Shown: positions 1-7,708, numbered from the stretch's first letter. The stretch: DNA of 64,000 nucleotides from Streptomyces stelliscabiei (GCF_014873495.1 NZ_JADBGF010000001.1:310001-374000); one strand, 5' to 3'. Numbers and translations are program-made. The notes: generated by a model not told the origin, from the letters alone.

Positions 1-656
1 TGCTGCGTACCCTGGGCCTCCAGGATGTCCTTCTGCTTCGTGCCTTCCGCGGTGAGGATCTTGGCCTGCCGCTCCCCTTCGGCGTGCAGGATGGCCGCGC
101 GCTTGTCCCGCTCGGCCCGCATCTGCTTCTCCATCGCCTCCTTGATGGTGTGCGGTGGATCGATGGCCTTGATCTCCACACGGTTGACCCGGATGCCCCA
201 CTTGCCGGTCGCGTCGTCGAGAACGGCACGGAGCCGGGAGTTGATCTCCTCACGCGAGGTGAGCGTCTCCTCCAGGTCCATGCTGCCGATGACGTTGCGC
301 AGCGTGGTCACGGTGAGCTGATCGATCGCCTGCAGGTAGTCGGCGACCTCGTAGGCCGCCGCCCTCGGGTCCGTGATCTGGTAGTAGAGCACGGTATCGA
401 TGTTCACCACGAGGTTGTCCTCGGTGATCACCGGCCTGGGATCGGAGGAGTAGACCTGCTCGCGCACGTCGAGTTTGGTGTTGATGCGGTCCGCCACCGG
501 CACGACGAAGTTCAGGCCGGGTTGCAGCGTCCGGCGATATCGGCCGAACCGCTCGATGTTGTAGCGGCGCGCCTGCGGAACGATCCGCACAGTGGAGGCC
601 ACGAGGAAGACGACGACGATGGCCGCCACAAGAGTGAGGATGACAACGGGATCCAC
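1..656 (-). CDS. SPFH/Band 7 (stomatin-type) membrane protein, 3' end outside window
   Basis: Membrane-anchored scaffold of the stomatin/QmcA type, thought to organise membrane microdomains and proteases. From a GTG at 656 (GGAGG four bases upstream) the protein begins with one helix, VVILTLVAAIVVVFLVAS, then a typical SPFH domain: ARRYNIERFGRY, a DPR.AAYEVADY stretch, RNVIGSMDLEETLTSREEIN and WGIRVNRVEIKAIDPP. A charged coiled-coil start (MEKQMRAERDKRAAILHAEG) runs into the window edge, so the C-terminus is not visible. The NfeD gene 30 bp upstream is the usual partner and the two probably form one transcript. The family call is secure; the substrate or partners are unknown. Confidence 0.9.
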   Translation of the reverse strand, partial: MDPVVILTLVAAIVVVFLVASTVRIVPQARRYNIERFGRYRRTLQPGLNFVVPVADRINTKLDVREQVYSSDPRPVITEDNLVVNIDTVLYYQITDPRAAAYEVADYLQAIDQLTVTTLRNVIGSMDLEETLTSREEINSRLRAVLDDATGKWGIRVNRVEIKAIDPPHTIKEAMEKQMRAERDKRAAILHAEGERQAKILTAEGTKQKDILEAQGTQ

Positions 657-685
657 AGTGCCTCCGTTGCTGTGTGCTCAGCCGT

Positions 686-1123
686 TCACGGAAGTAGTTC
701 GCGGGGGTAGACGATGGCTGTCGCGCCTTCGATCTCCATGACATCCACCAGCGCTCCGACGGGTATCACCAGGCTCTCGTCGAGGGCGCGGGCGGACCAC
801 TCCTCGCCGGAGAGTTTGATCAGGCCGCGGGTGGCGGTGACCTCCTGCATGACCTCGGCCCGCCGGCCGACCAGCGCATCGCTGCCCTCGCGTGTGAGGG
901 GTTGCTGGGCCATGTGCCGCAGCGCGATGGGACGGACAATGACGAGACCCGCTGCCGCTGCTATCGCGAAGGCGACGAGCTGGCCGAGAACGCCGATGCC
1001 CACACCCGCGACGACGGCGGCCACCAACGCCGCGCCCGCCAGCAACCCGAAGACCAGTGTCAGGGTGAAGAATTCCGCGGCACCCAGCACCCCGGCGGCG
1101 AGCAGCCATACGAACCACGGCAT
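686..1123 (-). CDS. NfeD-like membrane protein, partner of the stomatin-type gene
   Basis: 145-residue NfeD-family protein. Two or three hydrophobic segments fill residues 1-65 (WLLAAGVLGAAEFFTLTLVF, then an Ala/Val/Gly-rich pair). They are followed by a C-terminal OB-fold of the NfeD1b type, seen in LVGRRAEVMQEV, RGLIKLSGEEWSARA and IPVGALVDVMEIEGATAIV. NfeD proteins usually sit beside SPFH proteins and bind them at the membrane. Here the gene lies directly upstream of the stomatin-type gene on the same strand with a 30 bp gap. It lacks the N-terminal serine-protease domain of long NfeD proteins, so it is the short form. An AGGAGGG-like sequence lies just upstream of the ATG. Confidence 0.9.
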   Translation of the reverse strand: MPWFVWLLAAGVLGAAEFFTLTLVFGLLAGAALVAAVVAGVGIGVLGQLVAFAIAAAAGLVIVRPIALRHMAQQPLTREGSDALVGRRAEVMQEVTATRGLIKLSGEEWSARALDESLVIPVGALVDVMEIEGATAIVYPRELLP

Positions 1124-1625
1124 CAGAGCGCCCTCCTTACAGGGGCCTTCTCCACCAAGCTACCTGCCGTAACGCCGGGCAGAACAGACACGGGTGCCGT
1201 GGTTCTTCATCGTTGAAGGGTTCGCCCTGACCGGCGAGGGTAGATGCAGGCAGCTGAAGACCGCGCCAACGGTGCCGGACCAGCAGGCGCCGGGGACGTC
1301 AGGACACTGCGCGGTCGCCGCACGTCGGCGGCGGTGCGCGCCCGCAACAGGCGACGCCGTCCAGGACGGGAGCGGGGACGATGACCATGGGACGCATCGC
1401 CACAGAGAGGGCCACCAGCGCCAAGGCCGGGGGCCACGCCGTCGCCGGGATTCGCGCGGCCGACGCGGGCATCCTAGTCTCCATACCACGGGCGAACTGA
1501 GGACCGCTTCGCCGCGTCAGCGCCGTAAGTTCCTGCGGCGGATCAGTGCCGGGCTGCGTCATGGCTCCTCCTCCCGGGGAACCGACACATAAGGCTCCAT
1601 GCCACTGTCATGACAGATGGCGTGG
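1124..1625. other. Non-coding stretch, no convincing gene
   Basis: Several open frames cross this 500-bp stretch in both directions. None has a plausible ribosome site, a recognisable domain or a composition unlike GC-rich noise. One minus-strand frame (1299-1562) contains a hydrophobic run, ALALVALSVAMRPMVIVPAP, that could be a chance membrane helix or a decayed small protein. It presumably holds the promoter of the nfeD-stomatin pair. Confidence 0.4.
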
Positions 1626-1895
1626 TCATGGATGCATGGTCGGGGTTTCCGCCTCGGGCGGTTGGTGTAGTGCCGGTACCGACTTGCGCCGCTTGGTGGG
1701 CCGGTCGGCCCAGCGTCGCCTCAGCCAGTCGCCGGCCTCCCCGACCGCGACGAGGAACGCGGCTGAGGTGATGCACTGTGCGAGCGTGGCGGGCTGGTCG
1801 AGCGCCTGGCCCGCGAGCCAGAGGACAAGAGCGATCAGCGCCCACCAGACGGTGAGGGAAACGGCGAGGCGCCGCACGTGCCGTCGGCTGGTCAC
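1626..1895 (-). CDS. Small membrane protein, third gene of small-membrane cluster A
   Basis: 89 residues. The chosen GTG start overlaps the stop of the upstream gene (GTGA), which implies translational coupling. It has one clear helix, VSLTVWWALIALVLWLAGQAL, then a second amphipathic stretch (CITSAAFLVAVGEAGDWLRRRW) and a basic tail (RPTKRRKSVP). I do not recognise the family. A paralogue with the same start overlap lies at 32681-32860 (LSLTLWWKMIAVVLWLVGTV ... VVVGEVGDWFR), which shows that the reading frame is under selection or was until recently. The GEAGDWLRRR motif also resembles GEWFYRRAVR near the end of the protein at 10601-10954, so all three may belong to one family. Confidence 0.7.
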   Translation of the reverse strand: MTSRRHVRRLAVSLTVWWALIALVLWLAGQALDQPATLAQCITSAAFLVAVGEAGDWLRRRWADRPTKRRKSVPALHQPPEAETPTMHP

Positions 1896-2188
1896 GGGGT
1901 GGCCTTCCTGACTCGGTGTGGTGCAAGGGCTGCGTACGTGCAGCCCACTGCGGCCACGAGGGCCGCAGTGACCGTAGCCACCAGGGTGATCACGGGCGAT
2001 GCCTCGGCCAGGCGCGGCACCGCGTTGAGGGGCGCGACGGCGTAGAGCGCGAGCAGGGCCAGGCCGCGCGGGCGCATGGGTGCGAGCCGGTGCCGTAGTG
2101 AGTGGGGTATCCGGCCGCTGACCAGGGCCAGTCCGGCCGGGAGCAGAGTGAGGGAGAAGAAGACGAGACCGATCCAGTGCCAGGTCAT
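1892..2188 (-). CDS. Small membrane protein, second gene of cluster A
   Basis: 98 residues with an N-terminal helix (WIGLVFFSLTLLPAGLALVS), a short basic loop (HSLRHRLAPMRPRG), then hydrophobic segments LALLALYAVAPL and VITLVATVTAALVAAVGCTY. No known domain. A frameshifted paralogue lies at 32857-33149. The stop codon is shared with the GTG start of the next gene. The pattern W..IG...F.L.LLP..LA followed by R.RGLALL is also visible in the 117-residue protein at 10601-10954, suggesting a small family of membrane proteins scattered through this region. Function unknown. Confidence 0.7.
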   Translation of the reverse strand: MTWHWIGLVFFSLTLLPAGLALVSGRIPHSLRHRLAPMRPRGLALLALYAVAPLNAVPRLAEASPVITLVATVTAALVAAVGCTYAALAPHRVRKATP

Positions 2189-2366
2189 GCGTGCAAGGAC
2201 TCCTCTGGTGAGCGGTGGGCCGACGGGGCCACGGGGCGGCTTCGGCCGCGATGGCGGCGGTCGACTGGGCCGGAGAGGGTTGGGGCACGGGTGGAGCGGG
2301 CCGGGAGGTGTAGGTCGACGGTGCTCTGGCAGCCGGGACGATCCGGACGTGCCTGATGGCGATCAA

Positions 2367-2627
2367 TCACGGTTGGCCCTCGTCTCGGTGGACGAGATGG
2401 GCCGTGAGCGCTCCGACGAGTAGGGCCCAGGCCACAGCGGCGTGGCCCGCCTGGTACCAGCCGAGCAGGACAGTGGCCGCTGCTGTTGTCGCTCCCGCAG
2501 CTACAGCGCGGCGGTCGGTGGCGAACGCCCATTGTTCACGGGCGGTTCCTCGGTGCCGGAGTTCACCGAGTGCCGTTCTGACCACCAGGGCGGCGATGAT
2601 GATTGCGAGCGAGGCGTCCGTGGCCAT
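2367..2627 (-). CDS. Small membrane protein, first gene of cluster A
   Basis: 86 residues, with helices near both ends (SLAIIIAALVVRTAL; TVLLGWYQAGHAAVAWALLV) joined by a charged segment RHRGTAREQWAFATDRR. Its ATG overlaps the stop of a 48-codon upstream frame by one base (TGATG). The paralogue at 33328-33595 keeps the segment RTALGEVRHRGTAREQWAF but is then frameshifted. The conservation of that segment between copies argues that it is functionally important. The gap of about 180 bp to the next gene holds no obvious gene. Family unknown. Confidence 0.65.
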   Translation of the reverse strand: MATDASLAIIIAALVVRTALGELRHRGTAREQWAFATDRRAVAAGATTAAATVLLGWYQAGHAAVAWALLVGALTAHLVHRDEGQP

Positions 2628-2773
2628 CAGCCGGAGGTTCCGTCAGGTCGCTCCGTCATCACGGCACCATCGGGCCGTCGGTCGTCTCTGCCCCCGGAGC
2701 GTGAGCAACCGCCTGCCACGCCCACAGAGAAAACCCTGGTTGCCCGTGTGCGGAATCGTGAGCGAGCGGCCAT
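2627..2773 (-). CDS. Possible 48-residue leader ORF under the conserved leader element
   Basis: This short frame starts at an ATG 47 nt after the conserved leader core (copy A), behind a good GGAGG site, and ends by overlapping the start of the next gene (TGATG). The peptide is Arg-rich and has no recognisable domain. The copy B locus near 33.6 kb keeps a similar tail (AVMVDRLDGVS compared with AVMTERPDGTS) in front of its own first gene. That supports a real upstream reading frame. It could be a regulatory leader peptide that couples the leader RNA to the membrane genes, or a remnant. Confidence 0.4.
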   Translation of the reverse strand: MAARSRFRTRATRVFSVGVAGGCSRSGGRDDRRPDGAVMTERPDGTSG

Positions 2774-2820
2774 GGCGGCACACCTCCGGAAACAGCGACC
2801 GACGGGCGCAAGGCCCCTTC

Positions 2821-2876
2821 CGCCGACCAGACTTCCCGGCACACCGCACGTCACTTGACGCGTTCTTTGCACTCTA
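2821..2876 (-). promoter_or_regulatory. Conserved leader RNA element, copy A
   Basis: On the minus strand a TAGAGT -10-like box (2871-2876) is followed by GCAAAGAACGCGTC, a small hairpin (GCGTC/GACGT) and the invariant core GTGCCGGGAAGTCTGGTCGG ending in CG at 2821. A GGGGC...GCCC hairpin and GGAGG follow before the ATG at 2773. The core is identical in copies B, D and E. Confidence 0.75.
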
Positions 2877-3104
2877 TCTGCTGTCGGCGCCCCCGGACAG
2901 CCCTGTGAGGACGGTGTGCACCGTGGCCCGCAGACTGGCCGCCCACCTCCTCGGACCGCGAACCAGGTCAAGCGGCTGCTGCCCCGGCCAACGGCACCCA
3001 GAGGAGCAGGCTGTTCAGTCAGGATGTCGTCCACTCTGGTCCACGCGCCCCCCAGTTCAGTGCTTGGGCTTCCCATGTAAATCAGGTGACAGCGAGTTCT
3101 TGCG

Positions 3105-3140
3105 GCGCCGAAGGAGACGTCGGAGCGTCTCCTTCGGCGC
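3105..3140. terminator. Perfect 15-bp inverted repeat, likely terminator
   Basis: Arms 3105-3119 and 3126-3140 are exactly complementary, with a six-base TCGGAG loop. The hairpin lies 13 bp past the stop of the decayed minus-strand membrane gene at 3153, the expected place for its terminator. There is no T-tract, as is common in high-GC actinobacteria. Confidence 0.7.
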
Positions 3141-3152
3141 GCTCGAATCGCG

Positions 3153-3412
3153 CTAGGAAGTCATGCCGTGCACGAACGACCACGTCGAAACGGCGCCTAT
3201 GAGGGCTCCGACGATCCTGATGGGGAGTGGGCTGGATCCGGAGCCAACGGCGACAAATGGTCCGCGATTCGTGGCGGACCCGTAGATCCGGTAGGCGGAG
3301 TCGCCGACATTGAGGCCGAGGCAGAACCCAAGGATTCCAAGTATTCCCTTGCCAGGTAAAGGAATCCAGCGGTCCCTTCAGTGGCGGCTGTCGTTGTCCC
3401 GCTTCCCGGCAT
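3153..3412 (-). pseudogene. Decayed two-helix membrane protein (second of tandem pair)
   Basis: A minus-strand frame ending at 3153 reads like a membrane protein: ILGILGFCLGLNVGDSAYR, then GSGSSPLPIRIVGALIGAVS and STWSFVHGMTS. It is closed upstream by a TGA at 3378-3380 and has no start codon. A start with a nearby GGAG-like site (ATG at 3412) exists only in another frame. So at least one frameshift separates start and body. Similar spacing of G.C L...VG..A.R.Y and R.VG.... is seen in the neighbouring remnant at 3503-3709, suggesting tandem paralogues that both decayed. Confidence 0.55.
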
Positions 3413-3502
3413 TTCCTCTCCAGCTTTGCGAAGTGGGTAAAGGGTACGGATACTGCCGCGCGGCATGCTGCTACGGCAACGCCTCGCCCGCCACCCCGTG
3501 TG

Positions 3503-3709
3503 CTATCCGAGGGGGAAGGACGTCGCGACCCAGCCGGCTCCCAGGAGAACCGCGAACATTCCCACCATTCAGAAAGTTCCGGCGGTGACACGTCCGGGGT
3601 TCATGAAATCGGCGAAGAAGGTGTAGAGGCGGGTCGCGACGCTTCCGACGTCCCTGATGAGGCAAACACCGAACAGGATCAGGAGGATGCCGAAGATCAG
3701 ACCGCGCAT
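3503..3709 (-). pseudogene. Decayed two-helix membrane protein (first of tandem pair)
   Basis: From an ATG at 3709 the frame reads MRGLIFGILLILFGVCLIRD and continues through RLYTFFADFMNPGRVTAGTF to a TGA at 3569. Past the TGA the same frame gives MVGMFAVLLGAG, a second helix. After a one-base shift, VATSFPLG and a stop follow. The protein was probably about 68 residues with two membrane helices. It now carries an internal stop and a frameshift. Function unknown. Confidence 0.55.
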
Positions 3710-3949
3710 GCCCGGATCTCTCTGGAGATCACCGAGAGAACCATGTGCTGCTGCACGTCTTGTTCACGCTGGCACATCCCTCGTACTCGAGACCGACACC
3801 GATGCCCATCTCGAGTGTGAGTACCTGCTCTCCTGCGAGTTGTCCGTGCCGATAGCGTGGCTCGTGGTTGATCGTATCGCCGACACCACTGAAGACGGAT
3901 GAGCGTCGGCCGGGGATACCTCCGAGGCCGGTGGGCTTCATCCCCTTGG

Positions 3950-4162
3950 CTACGTGTGGGACGGCCTCCGCAGCGGCACGCTGACGCCGAGGCCGGAGGG
4001 GGCGGCGATGGTCGCCGCGTTCTGGACCCTGTAGCTGTAGCCGTTGAGGGTCTGCCCCACGCCGGTCTGCAGGAGCGGGTCGACGCTGATGAACTGGCCG
4101 AGCTCGGGGTCGTACTGGCGTACGTCGACGTGGGTGAGACCGGTGCCGGTGTCGACCGACAT
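3950..4162 (-). pseudogene. RHS-repeat core domain fragment
   Basis: The minus strand encodes TGLTHVDVRQYDPELGQFIS followed by VDPLLQTGVGQTLNGYSYRV and a short SGLGV tail. This is the diagnostic end of the RHS-repeat-associated core domain that precedes the variable toxin tip of RHS/YD-repeat polymorphic toxins. Nothing of the large upstream repeat region, and no toxin or immunity gene, remains nearby. It is an orphan fragment of about 60 codons left by deletion or recombination. Confidence 0.75.
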
Positions 4163-4205
4163 GGCACGCGATGGGGGGGTGCCGCGGCCAGTCGGCCAGG
4201 GGCAT

Positions 4206-4415
4206 TCACGGCCTGCTCTGAGGACTGTCCCGGCGGATCCGATACAGGCGGTGCAGGCTGAGTACGACCAGCGCCCCTGCGATCATCGGCCACGAAGGTG
4301 AAGCGCCGTGTCTGGTCAGCTCTATCGCCTTCATCAGCAGAGAAGTCGCAGCCAGCACGCCGAGCCATCCCATCGCGATGTCGACCGCACCGCCACGCCT
4401 GAACGGATTCCACAC
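4206..4415 (-). CDS. Small two-helix membrane protein
   Basis: 69 residues from a GTG at 4415 that is preceded by AAGGGGG at good distance. A TTG twelve codons upstream is possible but has no ribosome site. Two predicted helices: IAMGWLGVLAATSLLMKAIE and SWPMIAGALVVLSLHRLY, with a basic N-terminus (NPFRRGG) and a basic C-terminus. No family recognised. It lies just downstream of nhaA on the same strand with a gap of about 105 bp and may be co-transcribed. Confidence 0.5.
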   Translation of the reverse strand: MWNPFRRGGAVDIAMGWLGVLAATSLLMKAIELTRHGASPSWPMIAGALVVLSLHRLYRIRRDSPQSRP

Positions 4416-4520
4416 CTTCGGCCCCCTTGTCGTTGCGGCGCATGCCGTCAAAGTGTCGGCGCGTGCAGTGGTGATCCCACTGGAGTGATCGCCCCAGCCC
4501 GGGTTGAGAACAGGCGCCGT

Positions 4521-5837
4521 TCAGCTCGTGCCCTCGACACCATCACGGCCGGAGGCGGTGCGCTGGTAGATGTCGGGGATGCCGTCGGCATCATCGTCCC
4601 GGGTCTCGGCCTCCCACAGGCGGCGGTAGATTCCGTTGCGGCGCTTGACCAGCAGCGCCGCGACGGCCGCGGCAAGCAGCGAGCCGAGCAGGACGGCGGC
4701 CTTGATGTACTCGACGTCGGCCGGGTCGGTGAAGGCGAGTTCACCGATCAGCAGGGCAACGGTGAAGCCGATGCCGGCCAGCACCGCGAGGGCGAACACG
4801 TCCGCCCATGCCAGGTCCGGATTGAGGCGGGCCCGGGTGAACCGGGCGGCCAGGTAGGTGCCGGCGAAGACCCCTACCGTCTTGCCCACGACCAGACCCA
4901 ACACCACGCCCAGCGGCTCCGGGCGGGTGAAGACCTCGCCCACCCCCTCGGTCGACACACTCACCCCGGCGGCGAACAGCGCGAACAACGGCACCGCCAC
5001 GCCGGCCGACACCGGCCGCAGCAGATGCTCGGTCCGCTCCCCGGGCGAGGCGTCCTCGCCCTCGTCCCGGACGGTCCGCAGGATCAGGCCCATGGCCACA
5101 CCGGCGACCGTGGCGTGCACGCCGCCGTTGTACATCAGCGCCCAGATCACCACGCCCAGCGGCACGTACCACCACCAGCCACGCACCCGGAACCGCTGCA
5201 ACAGATAGAACACGACCAGACCGGCCACGGCCCCGGCGAGGGCGGCGGGGTTCAGGTCGCTGGTGAAGAAGAGGGCTATCACCAGGATCGCGCCGAGATC
5301 GTCGACCACTGCCAAGGTCAGCAGGAAGGCCCGCAGGGCGGACGGCAGGTGGGTGGAGAGCACCGCGAGGACGGCGAGCGCGAAGGCGATGTCGGTGGCC
5401 ATCGGCACCGCCCAGCCCTGACCGCTGCCCCCGCCGATCCCTGTGGTGGCCAGGTAGACGCCGGCGGGGACCGCCATGCCGCACAGGGCGGCGACCACGG
5501 GCAGGGCTGCCGTGGCCGGGGTCCGCAGCTCACCGACGACCAGTTCGCGTTTCAGCTCGATTCCGGCGACCAGGAAGAAGATGGTCAGCAGTCCGTCCGA
5601 CGTCCAGTGCCCCACCGACAGGTCCAGTCCGATCGCGGGTAGCCCGAAGTGGAAGTCGCGGATCTCCTCGTACGTGCCGCTCCACGGAGTGTTCGCCCAG
5701 ACCAGCGCCACCACGGCCGCCGCCAGCAGCACCAGCCCGCCGACCGTCTCCGTGCGCAGGGCGCGGGCCACACGCACCCGCTCCGGCCAGGGCAGCAGGC
5801 CGAGGAACACAGAACGCTCACGCTGACCATCAGGCAT
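4521..5837 (-). CDS. nhaA: Na+/H+ antiporter NhaA
   Basis: Electroneutral-looking gene neighbourhood but a classic electrogenic NhaA-type Na+(Li+)/H+ antiporter of 438 residues in the cytoplasmic membrane. The family signature residues are present: MATDIAFALAVLAVL in helix IV and LAVVDDLGAILVIALFF with the paired Asp of the transport site. The N-terminal WANTPWSGTYEEI and C-terminal LAGIGFTVALLIGELAF are also typical. The start at 5837 is preferred over an ATG seven codons upstream because GGAGG lies nine bases before it. The leader element (copy B) ends 49 nt upstream. A decayed relative with the same kind of leader is at 14215. Confidence 0.95.
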   Translation of the reverse strand: MPDGQRERSVFLGLLPWPERVRVARALRTETVGGLVLLAAAVVALVWANTPWSGTYEEIRDFHFGLPAIGLDLSVGHWTSDGLLTIFFLVAGIELKRELVVGELRTPATAALPVVAALCGMAVPAGVYLATTGIGGGSGQGWAVPMATDIAFALAVLAVLSTHLPSALRAFLLTLAVVDDLGAILVIALFFTSDLNPAALAGAVAGLVVFYLLQRFRVRGWWWYVPLGVVIWALMYNGGVHATVAGVAMGLILRTVRDEGEDASPGERTEHLLRPVSAGVAVPLFALFAAGVSVSTEGVGEVFTRPEPLGVVLGLVVGKTVGVFAGTYLAARFTRARLNPDLAWADVFALAVLAGIGFTVALLIGELAFTDPADVEYIKAAVLLGSLLAAAVAALLVKRRNGIYRRLWEAETRDDDADGIPDIYQRTASGRDGVEGTS

Positions 5838-5886
5838 CCGGGAGAACCTCCACAGCATCGGATTTCGGGCACACGTGCCCCTTCGA

Positions 5887-5942
5887 CGCCGACCAGACTT
5901 CCCGGCACACCCCGCGTCGCTTGACGCGTTCTTTACACCCTA
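5887..5942 (-). promoter_or_regulatory. Conserved leader RNA element, copy B (nhaA)
   Basis: TAGGGT -10-like box at 5937-5942, then TGTAAAGAAC, a perfect GCGTC-AAGC-GACGC hairpin and the invariant core GTGCCGGGAAGTCTGGTCGG (core region 5887-5911). The following GGGCAC/GTGCCC hairpin lies just beyond it, before the nhaA ribosome site. Confidence 0.8.
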
Positions 5943-6014
5943 TCCGCGGCCACCGCAGGTATGCGGATCGGGTGCCTCCGGACGCCGTACATCACCGTGA
6001 TCGTCGTCACGGCA

Positions 6015-7085
6015 TCACTCGGGTTTCGTCGGCCAGTCCAGCAGCCGGGCTCCGATCACCGCGGTCTGCAGGGTGTAGCGGTGGACGGGGTCGGAGGGGT
6101 CCGCGCCGGTGAGCTTGTGGATGCGCTCCAGCCGGTAGGTGAAGGCGCGCACGCTCAGCGACAGCCGCCGTGCCGCCTCCGCGGACACACAGCCTGAATC
6201 AAAGTAGGCGGTGAGGGTGTCCAGCAACGGCTGGGCGCCGCCACGGGCTCCGCGCAGCGGGCCGAGGGCGCTTTCCACCAGGTCGGCCATGGCCTGCCGG
6301 TCTCGGGTGAGGACCGGGTAGACGAGAAGGTCGGCCGCGTGCAGCACGGGCTCGTCGAGTTCGAGGCGTTCGCCCAGGTCGAGGGCGTTCAGGGCCTCCT
6401 CGTAGGACTGGACGACGCCAGCGGCGCCGGGTTGCGGGCGGCCGATTCCCACCTGGCCGCCGCCGGTGGCGGCGAACGCCTGCTTGGCGAAGTGGGCGAG
6501 TACCTCGCCCTGGTCTCCCGGGGCGATGCACACCAGGCGGCCGTCCTTGGTGGTGAGCAGGATGCTGCGGTCGCCGAACCGGCCGATCAGCGCGTGCTCC
6601 ACCTCCCGCAGGACCGTGTCCCCCTCCTCGTACGCGGCCGTGCCGCGTGCCACGGCGACCGCGTGCTCGTACGACAGCCGCAGCCCGTACCGTTCCGCGC
6701 GCTGGGCCAGGCGGCCCAGGTCGCTTCGGCCGTACAGCAGGTCGTCGATGAACTCACGGCGAGCGGCTTCCTCCTGGCGTACGGCGATCCGCTGCGCCCG
6801 CTCATAGCCCTCGGCGAACGCGTCGACGGCCTGCGCTACGGCGCCGAGCACGTCGTCCGCGGAAACGTCGTTCCCGGTCGGCCAGTGCGACCGGGTGGCT
6901 GCCATGTGGGCGCCGACCATGACGCGCAGGCCCAGGCCCGCCTCCGCGGCCTGCTCGCCCAGCGCGCGACGCGAATCCAGTTCACTCCGGGTCAGCCGAC
7001 GCCCGGTCGCCGAGGCGTCCGCGAGGATGTCGGCATATCCCTCCAGGTACTCGTCGTACTCCCCGGACGCGTCCCGCCCCGCCAT
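6015..7085 (-). CDS. PucR/CdaR-family transcriptional regulator
   Basis: 356-residue cytoplasmic regulator. The C-terminus shows the PucR-type helix-turn-helix: LLDTLTAYFDSGCVSAEAAR, RLSLSVRAFTYRLERIHKLT and TLQTAVIGARLLDWP. The middle (SYEHAVAVARGTA ... VGIGRPQPGAAGVVQSYEEA) resembles the GGDEF-like domain of this family. The N-terminal part is all-helical without a known ligand domain. The start at 7085 follows a GGGGG stretch; the frame stays open upstream but overlaps the leader of the divergent STAS gene. A palindrome TGCCGG-N3-CCGGCA at 7164-7185, shared with two other sites here, suggests autoregulation. A decayed paralogue is at 28514-29064. Confidence 0.88.
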   Translation of the reverse strand: MAGRDASGEYDEYLEGYADILADASATGRRLTRSELDSRRALGEQAAEAGLGLRVMVGAHMAATRSHWPTGNDVSADDVLGAVAQAVDAFAEGYERAQRIAVRQEEAARREFIDDLLYGRSDLGRLAQRAERYGLRLSYEHAVAVARGTAAYEEGDTVLREVEHALIGRFGDRSILLTTKDGRLVCIAPGDQGEVLAHFAKQAFAATGGGQVGIGRPQPGAAGVVQSYEEALNALDLGERLELDEPVLHAADLLVYPVLTRDRQAMADLVESALGPLRGARGGAQPLLDTLTAYFDSGCVSAEAARRLSLSVRAFTYRLERIHKLTGADPSDPVHRYTLQTAVIGARLLDWPTKPE

Positions 7086-7163
7086 GTGAGTACCCCCGAT
7101 GTCGATGCCTTGTTGACGCCTTTCTAGCGCATGCCCGCAGGAGTGGCTCCGTACAGGTTGGCT

Positions 7164-7185
7164 CGTTGCCGGTCTCCGGCAGTTG
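7164..7185. promoter_or_regulatory. Palindrome TGCCGG-N3-CCGGCA upstream of PucR gene
   Basis: The site reads GTTGCCGG-TCT-CCGGCAGTTG and is centred about 89 bp upstream of the regulator start. The same 6-3-6 palindrome with similar flanks occurs at 9773-9793 and 28421-28441. Probable operator. Confidence 0.55.
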
Positions 7186-7298
7186 TCGAAGGCGCTGGCA
7201 TGCCGACTGTCGGCAAGGCATCGCTGCCGCACTGAGGGCCGGGACTCCGCAGGCCAGGGCAGGGACGCGCGCAACGGGCGCGCAACGGGCGCCACGCG

Positions 7299-7348
7299 TA
7301 CGCTGCCCCTAGGTGTGCCGGGAAGCCTGGTCGGCGGACATGTCCGCC
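7299..7348 (+). promoter_or_regulatory. Conserved leader RNA element, copy C (STAS gene)
   Basis: Core GTGCCGGGAAGCCTGGTCGG (one T-to-C change) at 7312-7336. It is followed by the 16-bp palindrome GGCGGACATGTCCGCC (7333-7348), then GGAGG and the ATG at 7364. A TACGCT -10-like box at 7299-7304 would start the transcript almost at the core, so the 5' hairpin of copies A, B and E is missing. Confidence 0.7.
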
Positions 7349-7363
7349 TGCCCGGAGGCTCTG

Positions 7364-7708
7364 ATGCACCTCTTCCGCTTCCGCCGCCGCCCAACGGCCG
7401 GTCCCGGACCGCGTGCCGGTCATGAGGTTGTCAGGCTGCACGGTGACCTTGACGCCCGCAGCTCGGGACGGACGGCCCGGCGCCTGTTGCGGCTGGTCGA
7501 AACAGGACCGGATGTCCTGGAGGTGGACCTGGCGGAGCTTCGGCACCTCAGCCCAGCCGGATGCGCGGCGCTCTTCACCGCACTGCGAGCCGCACGGGCC
7601 CGTGGAACGCGGCTGATCATCACCCATCCCAGTCACCAGGCTCGGGCGGTCATGCGGCAGATCGGCCTGACCTACGCGTTGACGCATAAGCAGGCGGGAA
7701 CCGGGTGA
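7364..7708 (+). CDS. STAS-domain protein (anti-anti-sigma type)
   Basis: 114-residue cytoplasmic STAS protein of the SpoIIAA/RsbV type. VVRLHGDLDARSSGRTARRL gives the first strands and helix. VLEVDLAELRHLSPAGCAAL is the phospho-acceptor loop region, and TRLIITHPSHQARAVMRQIG the final strand and helix. The usual loop Ser is represented by the LSPAG stretch, so phosphorylation is plausible but not certain. The start at 7364 is set by GGAGG seven bases upstream and by the leader element. No anti-sigma factor gene is adjacent; a SpoIIE-type phosphatase lies at 36715. It is divergent from the PucR-type regulator. Confidence 0.8.
   Translation: MHLFRFRRRPTAGPGPRAGHEVVRLHGDLDARSSGRTARRLLRLVETGPDVLEVDLAELRHLSPAGCAALFTALRAARARGTRLIITHPSHQARAVMRQIGLTYALTHKQAGTG

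Noticed and set aside
1299..1562. 87-codon minus-strand frame with a hydrophobic run
   Set aside because: No ribosome site and no similarity to the neighbouring small membrane proteins; kept only as a note in the intergenic entry.
3082..3591. 169-codon minus-strand frame over the decayed membrane genes
   Set aside because: Arg/Pro-rich translation without domains. Other frames of the same DNA give clear membrane helices broken by lesions.
4308..5642. Long plus-strand frame opposite nhaA
   Set aside because: Shadow of the NhaA coding strand, rich in Gln/Arg/Gly without any domain.
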